Below the pieces are notes generated by a model. The model worked only from the letters and a program-made list of their open reading frames with translations. It did no database searches and was not told the origin of the DNA. The translations under genes were made by a program, and so were the position numbers. DNA of 64,000 nucleotides from Branchiostoma floridae (taxonomy: Eukaryota > Chordata > Leptocardii > Amphioxiformes > Branchiostomatidae): the NCBI RefSeq assembly GCF_000003815.2, contig NC_049992.1:14858603-14922602 (forward strand). Direction: 5' to 3'. Of the stretch, positions 46,001 to 60,500 are shown one piece after another. How positions within the stretch are numbered: position 1 is the first letter of the stretch; each line of letters starts with the position of its first letter.

Positions 46001-49000
46001 AGGATACTGTGGAGTCGTTATTGGAAATAAAATAAATGGATAGCTAATCTTCCTCGAATACAGCAACATGTAATTGGCATAGTATATTAATACAACATAC
46101 AAGCTGTTACAAGTATGAATTGTTTATAGCTTATTTGCACATTATACAAAAACAAAAAATTACAAACAGTGAGAACAGGCATTCCTAAGGAACCAGAAAC
46201 CTAAAAGGTTTATCATGGTTTTCCTTAACTGCAATCGATAAAATTTTGATGTTGGTATATATGGTAATTATTATAATTATGATGCATATACATATACATA
46301 TACATTACATGCGAAAATAAGATAAAACGAGGAAAGAAAAGCAAATCGATATCGATAACATAAGAAAATTGGGAAATTTACAATTTATATCAAAATCGAC
46401 TTGCTTATATTAGTATACGCAAGCTTTGATATAGAACATCCTGTTTAACATTGCTCTTTGTATCCTAGGCCACACTGACTTAATTTCATGGATAACATCC
46501 GCGCGCTTTGATTCTTTGATTCGCTCTTTGATGCCTGTTCTGCGAATCCCATGATTACCAGAGAATCTGCTCTTTAGGGTAGGGGGGCACTGGTCAGGGC
46601 ATGGGACCAAGTGTGATGATTTGTTTTGTTTTGCATGATATGTATGCTAAACGGCTTTTTCCAATTGTATCATGATACCTGTATGAATATAGAATCTGTT
46701 AAGGGTTGAGCTGTGGAAGGGGACTTCAGTACATATGCCATACGCTATATTTGTGCAGTACTTCTTAGGTGTCGACGCAGATTATCTCACGGAATTCATA
46801 TTCTCAATTTCTTCAAGAAATCTAGTAATATAGGTGTTCCGAACGTTTTGCTTCTATCCTTATTAAATACTGAAGAAATAATATTCTATATCTCTGTATG
46901 GTATTGATATCTTACATGTATACACAATACCCAGCGCACCCTTACCTCAGTGAAGATCAGCCGACCATCTTGACACTGAGCAATTGACACCTCCATTGCC
47001 CTACAGCTATCCCGTGGTGCCATTAATTTTCCCCACCCACGACGAATCCCTTACACAAAGTTGCCTAGGGATTTTACGCAAATGACCAAGAAAGGTTACG
47101 TGCTCATGTGATTTATTTTATTCTTCACGGTATCGACCGTAACTTATACATTATCTGATTCAAAGCGTCTCCTTATCAAGGGAGGGATTTTCCCTCTGGG
47201 GAGGCTTTGACAGTCCAAACAGGAAACTGCTTTCTACGAATTGAATGCGGGGTGATGTGTGACCGGCGGGTGTGGCTAAGGGAGCATCTTTGGCAGTTTG
47301 CGGAGATATTAGACTTTATTACATTTCGGTTCAGCGCAGCTTTTGTTTGTATGAACGTGAGTTAGAATCACCCTCAGGGGATACTTTGTTTTCCAGATTT
47401 GCTGAGTTTGCTCTTACTTGTAAATCCTCTGCGTTCCTGGTACCAACTTATCATCATCAAATCCGGCCTTGTCACAGATCACTGGTTCTTAAATTACATT
47501 TATTCCAAAGCGTGGGAAGAGGTTTACAAAGGAAGCGCCGACCTACATGCAACACATATTTGGGGAAAATGTACAGAAGATGACTTTGATTGGTACCTGT
47601 TGTCAAAGGTTAGGATAAACCCTGCGGTTTCTTTCTGATAACAGCAACCTGCTGTTCTGATTTTGAGAAGAGCAGCTTTTATTCTCTAACAAACTTACAA
47701 TGAACAAGTCTCATTGCATGCACTATCTTATGGGAGGATCTGTGGTGGCGAGACACGGCTTAACCTGGCAACAGGAACAAGGCCCGGCCTTCAGTCATGC
47801 TAATTTCTGGTGCCATTAGAGCTTCTGACCAAACTAGGTCCTTTGTTGCTGGATAGGAATCATGCTTGAGCACGTCTCTCCCCTAGTAGATACCCCGTGA
47901 TTACATCTTCAAACCAGCTAGCAGCAGACATTTCTGCCTGCCAAATCATGAACAGCTCCACTACTAAGGCGGGTACGTTGGCGGCTTCGCCCTGTTCTTA
48001 ATTCGAACTCTCTTGAATATCATGCAACACCTAGAAATCTGACTTAAAAGACAATGAGACACATAAAAAGCACAAGTACTCCTTTTTTCATAAATCAAAT
48101 TCGTTTGGCGCAGTGGCAAATCACTCGGCCGTAGCAAAGGGCGAAAACGTGTTGCATATTCAGTGAGATACCTAGTTTAATACCAACTAAATACCTTCGA
48201 CTTCTTACTCATAAGTATAGCCGTTTAATTGATCCGATTCATCTTAGAGCATTGAAAATTGATTAGACAGAAGTGAATTCTCTATACCTCTTTTAGTTTT
48301 AAGGGCCATTCTTTATTGCATGTTCCACAATGCAAAGAAGTGGTGGATCATCTGTCTTTCTTTAAAGTTTAGAACAAAATTAATGGTGCGTTGATTGATC
48401 TTTCACGGTAAAGCGTTTCATCCATAGCTTTAGAAATACCTTTAACATTGGCTTAGAAGTTTAGGATCAAGGCGTAGCAGATGTATCGTTCTTTTATAGG
48501 ATAATAAATTCTAACATGATACAAATATATAATGTCTTCGAGTAGATATGTTTGACTAACAATACTGCTTATCAAATCACGGATTTTATAATCTAGGCAA
48601 ATGGATACTATTGTAAACGTATTTCTTTATGAAATTAAGAACATGTGATATTGCTGACCATGGAGTTAAGGACTCTGTAAGCTGTCTAATTATTAATGTA
48701 TTTTTGATGATTGCTTAATGCTGTTATCGCAGACTAGAATTATTATTACCTCACTCTTGTCTGCGAAACAAAGAACAATAATCAAGATCTACATATCCAA
48801 TGCAGCAAAAGAAGTAAATTGATTAATTATAAAGGCAACCGATGGTATGATTAACGCATCGACAAAGTAAATCAAGCACCACGTTTCATTGATTTGGCTG
48901 TAGAATACAATGGTAGATCTTTCAAAATGATGAATTATCAAACGGAAAACGAATTTGAATTTTCTTTCCTACAACGACAAAAAAGTTTATAAACTATCTA

Positions 49001-49712
49001 TTTCCGGAAAGAAATAACAATAAACTAAAGAAATTGACATCTTTTTTTCAATTCAATCGATAGCATATATGTATAGTTGGCAAAAATATCGCTACACTCT
49101 GATATTATTATGCTACCAAAAGTATTACCCTCTACAACAGTCCAAGTCCTGATCATCTGTAAGTTGACAGTTCGAATGACGTCACAGTGGTGTCAATCAG
49201 TTCTTTTTTTCAAAAGAACATGTAGGAATTTCTCCAGGCGTCGTTCCTTGATGTTGACGAATGAATACACAGAAGCGGCATATGGAACTGTCCTCCCCAC
49301 ATGTTTACGGTATACTGCAGTGACAGCTGATAAAGGCTTCAGACATGAAGACACATACAATATGACAGAAGGCAATAGCTCATGACACGTTGAGTAATGA
49401 TCTTTTTTATCTTAGAATATATCCCTCTGTGTGGTTTTCTGTGTGGGACATTTCAAGCTTCGTCCACCAGATCGGTTGGAAATACATACAGTCCTCATTC
49501 TTTTCGTCATAACTACAGTGATATCAGAAGTACACACGAGGACTTTTTGTTAGTTCACCACGTTGACAGCCCTCCAGACTCTGCTCATATATCCTTGTTC
49601 TGTCTAATAGCGATACAGACCGTCAGCAAATAATGAGCAGCTATGATGTAACCAAATGACTTGTGGTGAGATCCATAATTGAAAGATGTCCCGTAGAGAC
49701 TCCCCTCCTGGA
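43004..49712. other. Spacer, part 3, to gene B 3' end
   Basis: Only short frames without recognisable domains. Contains any 3' UTR of gene B next to 49712. Confidence 0.5.
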
Positions 49713-49786
49713 CTATAGATTGCCATTTGCAGGCTTCATGTCTCCGTCTGTCGCGCAATGGATGTACAGTGACGTAGCTGGAGACA
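49713..49786 (-). CDS. Gene B exon 8: C-terminal tail with conserved TSLYIHC
   Basis: Acceptor taatccag, then VSPATSLYIHC and a polar end, stop TAG at 49715-49713. Found by matching the gene A last exon. No AATAAA on the minus strand was seen within about 1 kb downstream, so the 3' end is unassigned. Confidence 0.82.
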
Positions 49787-52700
49787 CTGGATTATAAGGA
49801 ACAAGGTAAAAGGATATAATTAGGTCCTCTGAGAATGACCAATGTCATACAGCTTCTCAACCAAAGGAAATAAGTCTGGTTCATCTTCAAAGTGATCGTC
49901 CCTAAGCATACTTGATGTTTGGCTGGATTAGACTGCATCGCTTGCAAATACCGGTTTCAAATTTGCCATCTAAAGGTTGTTATGTGTATGAAAGATGGAC
50001 ATCAATGCATCAAGATACACGATGTAAAAGTTACTCAAACAAATAGATGGATTTTGTAAACGGTCAGGCGTTACGAATAGCATTCACTAGTGGATAGAAA
50101 GAAGCCAACGCCCAGCATTATCTAACCATAACTGTATAGATTAATTAGCCTAAAACTGAAGTAAAGACAACAGCGCACTGACAGTTTAAATCAAGGTTAA
50201 GACAACGTTGAATGCTAATGAATGAATTAGCTGCTGTTACTTGAGTACATGAACTATGTTGTCTCACGGGCGTAACAGGAAGATTACCTAGTTCAGCACG
50301 TAGCCCTAAAAACAATAGCTTGTACATTATGTAAATGTTGTTACCTTCTGACATAGGTACGAAACAAACATAGTTTGAAGGAAACAGTCCCATTCGCCCC
50401 TTCAGATAGCCCAGGCACCAGCTCCCTTCTTCACCCTCCAGTATCTCTACAATGTCGCCAACTTCCATTTTCAATTCGTTATCCTCCCGTGGCTTGTAGT
50501 CGTAGATGACTTTAGCGTATTTTCTGTCTACGTGATGAAAACGAAAAATGAGGATCATTGATAACATCAATCAGTCATTCTTCTTTTTTCTTAAAACGTC
50601 CCGTGAGCTTCCCATAGTAGTTTACACAATCATATTATTGCCATTCTTTACATGGTAACAGGAACGCCTTATGGTGACTAATGTCTCACCAATGAACAAT
50701 TACTGAGCGATGATGTGACGCGAAATGTATTTCACATGAAAGCGAGCAATTAAAGTACTGCTACATAATTGCATACACACCATACTGTTAGATAGAAAAT
50801 AACGTTTGGAAGAAAAACTTACCATTTCCCTGTGCTCTCCTCATCGTCGCTATTCCTCGCTCTCCCGTCGTCAGGCTATTAGCCTTCCCTGTCAAATAAA
50901 TACAACATATAAAATGCTCACTTCATTACCTGTCTTCGCAAAACGTGCATGCATTCGTTCCCGAACTATTTGAACAGAGTTTATGGTGACATCATCGATG
51001 AGAAGGCAAAATTCTCATCACGTTTACTTACCTGGGGGATCTGTGGAACTCTCTTTACCATCCGGTTCGGTGGACATGCTTCTTCTTGTTAAGCTAGCAT
51101 CATAGTAAAAGGCAAACTTTTTCCTTTCTTCTCGCTTTCTTCGGTGCCTGTTGACGAGATACCCTGCCAGCGTGACGCAGATGACGAGCCAGAGACCTCC
51201 TGCAGAAGCCCCAATGATGGTTGCGATGGTCGAGAACGTCGTCAAACTCATCTGTCGCTCTGGAACTTTTGTTAACAACAAGAACACCGTGAATACACTG
51301 GACGGCTCTTTCATTGCGACCTAAATAGAATATGTGTAACCTTCCCTTTCACACTTGGTATATCATACAAAACGTGATAGTGTGACTGAGACGACAACAA
51401 AACACACATAGTGTGAAAAGATTCGTTTCTTTTGACTAGAATTCGTTGACAGATGTGTCAAATTTTAGCAGAGAGAGCACGGCAAGAGTGCTGTCCCAGT
51501 GGAAAGGGGGTATTATTGACCGATTAACAATTTTTTTTATCTATGAGCAATGAGTAACAAGCTTAAGGAGCAAGGGGCCAGTCCCTGGCCGAGGCACTTA
51601 GGCAGTAGGTAGGTAATGAGCAACACAACATCTGACGTTTCTATGAACGTCCGTCACATTCTTAGTGACAATTAAGAAGTACTGGCTACCGATCGCGATA
51701 TTTCTAGATGCGACGATACTTCACTAACGTTTGGGGCCGCATTAGTAGCAGTGACACCTAGCTGTAGTGCAAGTGAACGAGATGGTAATGGAAAGGTTGA
51801 CTGTTATATGTATTTTATAAACTTGATAAAGAACTTTGGTATCCTTGCCATAAGAGAGAGTGAGAGGGAGAGGTATCCAACAATAAGACGGCATCAAAAT
51901 TTTTCCTGAACAGATTTTGTCAACCACGATATTATAAGTTTATTGGTACTTTACTAAGATTTAGGTGTTAAACATGACATTTATATCTATTTCAATGACA
52001 TCCCTGATCATTTACGTCATTGCACGTAACCTTGGTGACTCTACGCAAAAGATCCCAGCCGTTAAGCACACTATGAATATAGCTTTGCTGGATGAATTTG
52101 GTTGACAGCTGCACATTTGGAGATTGTAACAGGATATTTAGCCAAGCCGTGTAGCCTCTGAAGGAACCGATGTTATCATCGATAGTATGAGCAGTTACTA
52201 AACCCATTTGCATGTGATAAAGCTATCAATCATCAATGGCCATATATACAACATATATACTTGGAGTTTAAAGATTTTATAGAACTACTAAGCGATAGAA
52301 CGGCTGTAAACTACATTGTTACTGAAAAAACAAACGTACAGTAAGGTGAAATCGAGCAATATCACATTTGCAACAACAACAACAGAATAGTATTAATCTA
52401 GTTGTCACTTACCAAGAACGTCAAGGTTTGTCGATTTCTCTGCCCTTTTCCCCACGCCGTTGCTTGCAGTACACGTATAGTACCCACTGCTGCTTTCATT
52501 TACACTATACAACACCAGGGAACTGGTCCGGATCCGGACGTCACTGGACATTGTGTAGACATGTGCCCAGAGTGGCCGACCTGTCTTTGACCATGTGATA
52601 TTTGGTGGTGGATTTCCGTCAGCCACGCAGCGAAATGTGACGTGGTCCTCTAACGAAACTTCTTTCGGGTCCGATATGCTGATGATAGAGGCAGGGTCTG

Positions 52701-55700
52701 TGTGAAAATGAATGAATTAATGAATTTTATTTTCTCAATAATCGCACAAGGTACAACGTATGGCAACTAATAACAACTAATAGCAATACAGACAATAGTA
52801 CTAAGAAGCTACATACAGAACAACAAAATATTATCGATAACAGTACAGCTATATATGAATAATCTGGTCTCGCATTCGGAATACATTATAAAGAAACTGG
52901 CCTGCGTAGACGTATATATGAGTTGAACATAAGATGAAAGACTTTGTGAACGTTGGACTCGAGCAAATTTCTTTTGCTAAATGGTGTCTTATCTGATATG
53001 CTGACCTACAAGTTATCAAGCCAACATCATTACATTATCGATCAAACTGACGATTTCTTAACTAAACTTCATCAGGGTACCCCAGGAGGGGCGACTATTG
53101 GGGAGGAAATCGAAGACTGGACATTAGGAAAACATCAAAGACCGAACGTCTCTTCAGCCTTTCAGAATTGCAGAGATAAACCTTGCTGGAAATCTCCTCT
53201 GTGCGCCTACCCACCCCCACAGGAAGTCAAGGGACTTGTAAGTAGGTAGAGAGCTTTGCATCTTTTAGGTCAATAGTTGAAATGATATTGCCAGAACCTT
53301 GATATAGTTTTGAAACATTTTAACTACACAAATGAAGGTTAGTCTATACAAAACTAGGGAACTGGTCCTGATCCGGACGTCACTTATTGACAGGCAACTG
53401 TATATGATTTTGGAAAGCCCAGACATTTCAGACAGCATCCACTGTCTTCGTCAGTAACGCTGAGGAAGGCTAGTTGAAAAGTAAGTAACGCATATCTGTA
53501 TGCAAAAGAATTGAGGACAGTTTTAACTAAATTACGTTAATATCATGTTTGCTTACAAAAGACTTCCATGAGTAGATTGGCAGCAGCTCTTCGTGTGACG
53601 TGTTGTACAAGGCATGTGTAAGTCCCTGCGTCAGATCGTGTCACGTGGCGGATAGTCAATGATGGAATTCTCGCGTTTCCTCCCGAATATTTTCCAGATA
53701 GTCCTCTCGTCTCTATCCGGCCGCCATCTTTCTCCCAATGAAGTGACGTAATGTTAGGCCTTGCGTCCTCAACTGCGCATGTCAAAGATGCTGATGTGCC
53801 CCATATTGTGATGTAAGGGTTGCTTGGTCCGACCACTAATTTTGGAGGAACTTAAGAAAAGATAAGAACACGTTAGTTTTGGTATTTTGTTCATAACATC
53901 TCCTATACAGCTGGTGAAAATCTATGCTGTCATTGTAGAAAGCTCTGCATGACTAACATTATCACGCATATCATTATACTAACTTAACTTAGATGGAATG
54001 CCTATTGATTTCAAAATGCATCAAATGCCAAATTTTTGCAAACAGTCACTACACGAAAGTTAACAAGGCAACTCGATAGATCTTGTAACTTATCTTCCTG
54101 CTTGAATAAATTTTTATCATGAATATCATTATTTTGCGCCCATTATTGCAACGGATCTGCTTACAATCTAAACTTGTAATTTTATGGAACTAAGAACCTA
54201 TGGACAATGTGAATTTATGAAACATAACCTCTTTCTGTACATGGCTATATTGTGATCATTTCAGGTGGGTAAAATCAACACAAAGAATGCTGTGGGTAAA
54301 TGTTTGATGAAACCTAAACAGGTCTTTTAAGTGATTGCTTCATAAAAATCAAAATTATAAAAATATTGCTAAATTTGTGTAAGGACTAGCATGATGTGGT
54401 TTCTTGCCATTGAATGCAGATTCCTGTTCTTATTTTCATTCAGCAAAGAAATTTACCGTCAACAACATAACTGCAGTATTTTACATAGCACCTGGAGGCT
54501 CGTATGGGATCACAACGCCTACAGTGACATCCATTAACCTATTAACCCTCAAACACCCGAGTGGGGTCCATTTGGACCCCAGGCGTACATTTTGAAGTGC
54601 CATTTGAACATTTTTGATCTGAAGAAAAAATCCTTCCGTGACTTTGTCAGTCAATATGTCTTATACCTTCTCCTAAGTTTTCGCAAATATTGGTACAATA
54701 ATGTGAAAATTATAAAGAAAGTTTGTGTTCAGTCCCTCTGGGGTCCAAACGGACCCCAGCAAAAATTTGCAGTTTTTTAAACAAACTTTGGAGGCTAACT
54801 CCTTAACCACTTACAGTATGACTACCAAACTTTTAGACAATGATAAGAATGTAAACCTAATTCATCACAGAAATCTCTGTGTCATCAACATGTAATGTGA
54901 CGACATTATGACGTCATTTGCCTAATCAGGGCGGCCATCTTGGATTTTGACCAATGACGTAATGAAATTAGCATAAATTATAGATTTTAAGTCATGAAAA
55001 TTACATTGAATTTCATAGAATTTAATTGCTGTCAGAAAACAGGTGTCGTTTACCAAGAAAACCTTGTTTAAATTGAAATTGTCAAATTTTGGCAAAAATA
55101 TGCCTGTCAGATTCTGGTTGCCATGGCAACCCCCAAAAATGATAAACTTACTTATTTTGTGATAAATGACCAAGTTTCGTATCTTTAGCTCTAGCCGTTC
55201 ATGAGTTATGCGACATAAATGTTGCTGAGGGCCTCAAAATTCCCCTATCTGGTCGGAATAGGTTTAGTGCAAAAAGTGGTCCTTCTGAACTTTTGCATAA
55301 ATTATGATAATGAGTTGGAATTAGCAACACCTTAACATCTCAAACTCTTCCTCTTACATTGACGAAGCAATGTATACACAATGATCGCCGATAAGAAATG
55401 GTACTGAGATTTTATGAACAAAACATTTTGGGGTCCGTTTGGACCCCACTCGGTCATTTTAGTCGCAAAAAAAGGTCGGGTGCTTGAGGGTTAATCCTAG
55501 CAAATTTATGTATACTCCTGGAAATAGTTTGAATGATATTGATTGTAGATACGTCCGACTATTACTCGTGGTACATTCAGATTGATTTATACGAACTGAG
55601 ACAACTGTTATCTTGAAACATTAGTCCACGGTCATGATTTACTTCTCCTTGTTAAAAGGGCAACATAGATCTAAAAAAAAGATGCCATCAGATAGTCAGA

Positions 55701-57531
55701 ATTCGTTTGAAAAATGCTGCAGGATTTTTACAAACCGCTATTGATTTGTAGTTGGTACATAGTTTGTACACGTCTCATATCAGATCCAAGTGGAGAAGGA
55801 TTTACATACCGCGGGGAAATGGCTTTAGTAAATAGTTCCGGGGATGTGAGGAGAAATTCTATTATGTCTCAGCATATTTTTATTCTGGAGAACCGTTACC
55901 TTGAATGCTAAAGGCCGCATGTGTAATACCATTTTTCTACCCTTTATCACTAAGAGCAGCTTTACAAAATATTCCCCTCTATGCACGCTAAATGTACAGT
56001 TTCCGCTCGCATTCCGAACCGAAGACAAAATAGACGATCCCATACGCAGAAGGTTTAGTAGGGCGGAAGAAGAAGTGCCACATATACCCACATCTGGGAC
56101 CAAAGTCAAACCATTCAGTGTTGCCAAGTTCTGAAGCTTTTAGTCAAGTTGCCTTTTGAGTACTTTAGCTTTGACCTTGAGTCTACTTGCAACTAGAATA
56201 GCAGTCGATTTTCATGAAGGGTTCTTGAACCTACGGTTGATTGATCGCCACTTGTTACAAATTTTAAATCTCCTTCTTCAGAAATCTTTTACAGAGGTCT
56301 TCATGGTCTACAGGAACAAAGTATAAGATATGGATTTCATGGATATGGATTTCCATTTGCAGACTTCACTACCAGCCTTGAATTCTGCCAGAATCCATTA
56401 CATTTTTCCATCATAACTACACGGGGGCTTTGTTAGAGGGATAACAAGTCCCGAAGCTACCAGGAACCCATCCTCTCCATCCAAGCTACATTAAACAGAT
56501 ATCAATAAGAGATCCGTGCAGCTATAGTAAGTTGGGATATAAATACGCTGGCGAAACATACCGAGTATATCCAAATGAATGAATTTCTCTTCATTTCCTA
56601 GTTCACCGGTCATTATCGATAGTGAATACGTTCCTTCATCCTCGATTCTTGTCTGATCGATCCGCAGGGAAGCCCTTCCGACCAACCGGGCCCTGCCGGC
56701 GTATCGCCCGTATGCTCTGCTGAGGTTGGCCAGTGGAACGTAGGAGAAGACCGTGCTCCGTTTGTCGGATGCTGTCGGGCTCTCCACCACCCTTGACCAG
56801 GTGATGGAGATGATGCTGTATTTTGAAGAGTATGCTGCCGGCAGTGTTACGGGTTCACCTAGTGTGGCTTCCTCTGACTCGGGGAGATCAAAGCTGGTGT
56901 GCTGCGCCCAACAACCTGAAAAAGGAAAGCAAAGGTTGACTTACAGGAACCTTTTTTACGATTCTGTATTACCAACTGTTTTAGTTTTACTGCAAGTATT
57001 GCAGCTTTTAAATACACGTCTCTACATGCTGCGTCAATGGAGTGGAGAACAGCTGGTTAATGAAAATGTTGGTTTGATTAAACATGGAGTTTCTAAGGTC
57101 TCTTTTCTGTGACTTTTCTTACTTAGTTTTAACGCAAGCAATCCATCTTTGAAGGTACTGAATCAACTGCGATTACACTGCCGAGGAATGGACGGTAAAT
57201 AAAATTGTTATAAACCTCTTACATGCTACAGTTATTCAAAATCTAGTTGAAACGTCTCATACATTGACAAAAGAGGTTCAATGTTAGAAATCCCAAAACA
57301 AAAACGATATATACTCCGACGGATACTCCGACAACAAAGCTGCATCTGCAGGAGCCGCCTCACACGTTGCATACAGTTGCCCCTGTGAGACTTAGTGCTC
57401 CAATAGACGAGAGGGTGGAGAAGGAATTGCACAAACCTCCTTCCCCATAAAAATTCATGCGCAGGTCAGGCAAACAGGCAAATGTCTGTCTGCCTCCTCA
57501 TCTGTCAAATCGACAGGAAAATCCAGAATAC

Positions 57532-57591
<60 letters not shown>

Positions 57592-60500
57592 AGAGAGAAA
57601 GAGAGACAGACAGACAGACAGAATGACATAAAGACAGAAGAGAGACAGAGTGAGAGAGAAAGAGACAGACAGACAGAGACGGATCAAACCTTGTGTGTGA
57701 TTTATATTGTGGGAAGTTTCACACAACTCAATAGAGGATTGCAGTTAATCGAAATGTGTGTTGCGAATAACAAGTACATGTGTTAAAACACAACACGAAC
57801 TACTGCTCTGTAATGAAGAAGATATACAGTCAATTTAAGTTGTCATGTAGTCAAGTCGAACGAGGTTTTCATCATCATGCATCCATAACAAAAGTAACTC
57901 CCACCACGGCAAATGTATATAATCAATCCATGAACTAATTGCTGATGAAAGCCGGAAACCGGCAACTAATTGTACACAAAGGAATCGCCTAGCGAGGTGA
58001 AATACAGATAACAGTGATCAATCAGATGTAGATAAATGGGAAACACTATAGCATTTAAGTTCTTAAAGCGACGCAAATCAGACGAATCGGTATTGTTATA
58101 AATCATCTGCTTTGATTAGGCGTGAGGATAGTCAAATCTAATCAAAGTTGTGAGAAAGTTTCAAGAGGGAACTTGTAGACAGAAGCTAAGAAATGCGTGG
58201 AATAAGACTTGTAGATACAAATTATAGCTTTCGTAATAGAAAAGCAATAACATTGCATATCTTCTCGTATTGATTGTCATGCTTGGTGACAAAGAACCTA
58301 AGCTTGTATAAACCAAGACCGGTGAATCTGATAAACGATGACATTTTTTTGTGAAAATTTCTTTAATTTCGTTAATAAGATATGCATATCTCAGGATATA
58401 GGATTAATGTGTTATTGTTGCCAAATCCTGCCGGCTCATTAATATTGGACACTACCAACCCCATAGAGCCCACGCTCTTAATCTACGTATTTTTTCATCT
58501 GGAATACTTTAGATCCGATAAAGCCAGCACCTTGAGCTCACTGATACTGTGACACGTTGGCGACCTTGCTGCGGGCGAGCGATTAGACATGGCGTTCAAC
58601 GATTTTACCTTTGCCAGAATTTATGCCTACTAGGATAATTTGCATGATATTCCTGTTTTAAAGTCAATGGTAAAACGACTCAGAATTCCGCACGCAGGGA
58701 ATCCCACAAATGTACCACAGTCCAGTGAGATAGCTGTTTGAGGATGATTTTATTGAAACTGTAATGTGATTGTAAGGCTAAAGGCTGCGGTCTACCGGGA
58801 CACTAAACACTTTAAACCACCAAGATGATTGGTTCCTGCATACCGAATTCCTTGTTACTTAAGGCTGGGTAGTTTGCAGTAATAGACCACAACTGTGAGT
58901 TCCCAATTTTAATGGCAGACGACTTTAACCCTATGTAGTATGATAGCGATTTGGAACACAAGGTTTCAAAAGCATGATCTTCATGCACGGGGCGTCTGAA
59001 TTTGAGTCTCAGAAAATGAATGCACAAACTACGAAGGAGTGGCATTGCTTTGAATTGTGGTTCGGACATGGGTAATGGTAAAAACAAGAGAATTAATTGG
59101 ACGCCGTTACCAAAATACGATCGATAGCACATTGCTGCCTCTTGTAATGGAATTATACACTGGTGGACTGAAATGATAGATTGAATCAGGATCGGAATTT
59201 TATTACTTCATGGTAATTGCTGTGAACAGGCCCTACGTCACCCAGCCTACAAGTGATAAGGCTCTCATCAGATTAAAACGAAACAAATGCGCAGCACGGA
59301 CGAAATGGTCCGAAACTAATGAACAACGTCGAAATCCTAAATAGGATGTATTGGGTTTTTCCGGAAAGGGCGTTTCTCATTCAAACATAAAGTTAAGTTT
59401 CCGCCTTGTGAAAAAAGTCTCCTGAGGCAAAATTTGACAACGATCGAGCTAGTTCAGATTGAATTCCGTTGATTTTCTAAACAATAAATATGAACAGGAT
59501 ATTGGTTGGTACAAGGGAATAAAAAAGAAATAATAATACTTGATGTGACAAAAAAACAAATCAGATGCGCAAACGATAAGGTGGTATCTTACTGAATTTG
59601 AGTCAAGCTTGCGTCACTGCGAGGTTTGCTCACTCCGTTACTTCTTTGTTATTTTATCCGACCTTTTTATCATTTAGATATTGCGTAATACGTCAAAGTA
59701 TGACTTAGAAGACGATAAAATGCACAAAAAGTAAGAAAAGTCGTTCTTTATCTCTGAAATTCGTCGAGTATCTTTCGAACCCCACAGTGACGCAAGCATG
59801 ACGCAAGTGCAGTGAGATACCACCTCTAGGTGCGACGGATGGTTCAATGTAACAGCTGCTGCTGTGCCGCCTGTGCCTGCCACTGGTGTGATACGCCGAG
59901 TGACGGTTATGTCGGCAGTAAAAACACAAACACAGATGAGGACCATTGAACAAAACAAACCGACGTATTTGTACAGTTCACATCTGCACACAACCATTGA
60001 ATTGTGCGTCCTTCAAGATCTTAATACATTCAGCACTTTTTGTTGTACTTATTCCCTGTTATATTTCATATTGTAATTACCCTTGTGTACAAAGCTGGAA
60101 TTGAGTCTCACTCCAAATAATTGCAACGAGCATAATGTAATAACATGGCATTTTTTTCAGCGTTAACGTTGCTGAAAACAATGCAGATTTTAGTTCCCCA
60201 TCCCAGGATGTTTGCCCCTAACATGACTTTAATTCCTTCTTGATTTGTACCGTTAATTACACATCTAACACCTTGAGGAGCAGAGGTTCCGCAAATCTGC
60301 ATGCTTCCAATCTAATATTGAAGGTATAGCCTGCTGCGATAGCTGGAGGCAATGACCTCTACTGCCATTAGATATGTTCCTTATGGATGATCACATATGT
60401 AAGTAGAAACTGCTACGTGCGATTTTTCAGGCCTTGCCCTAGCACCCTTTCACTAACAGCATGGCCGACAAGTGAAATGGTAATGGAATGTGACGAAATT

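Noticed and set aside
47272-47638. Two overlapping plus-strand frames of 79 and 103 codons
   Set aside because: No recognisable domain and no conserved partner; cannot be told from chance.
57244-57355. Hydrophobic minus-strand peptide (VVGVSVGVYIVFVLGF) considered as a signal or TM exon of gene B
   Set aside because: No ATG or phase-1 donor in that frame; the exon at 63252-63345 fits better.
57457-57786. Plus and minus frames with long Cys-Val or Thr-His runs
   Set aside because: Translation of the (TG)n and (GACA)n microsatellites.
57944-57970. CTGATGA followed by GCCGG-AAA-CCGGC hairpin as a hammerhead
   Set aside because: GAAA does not follow the hairpin, so the catalytic core is incomplete.
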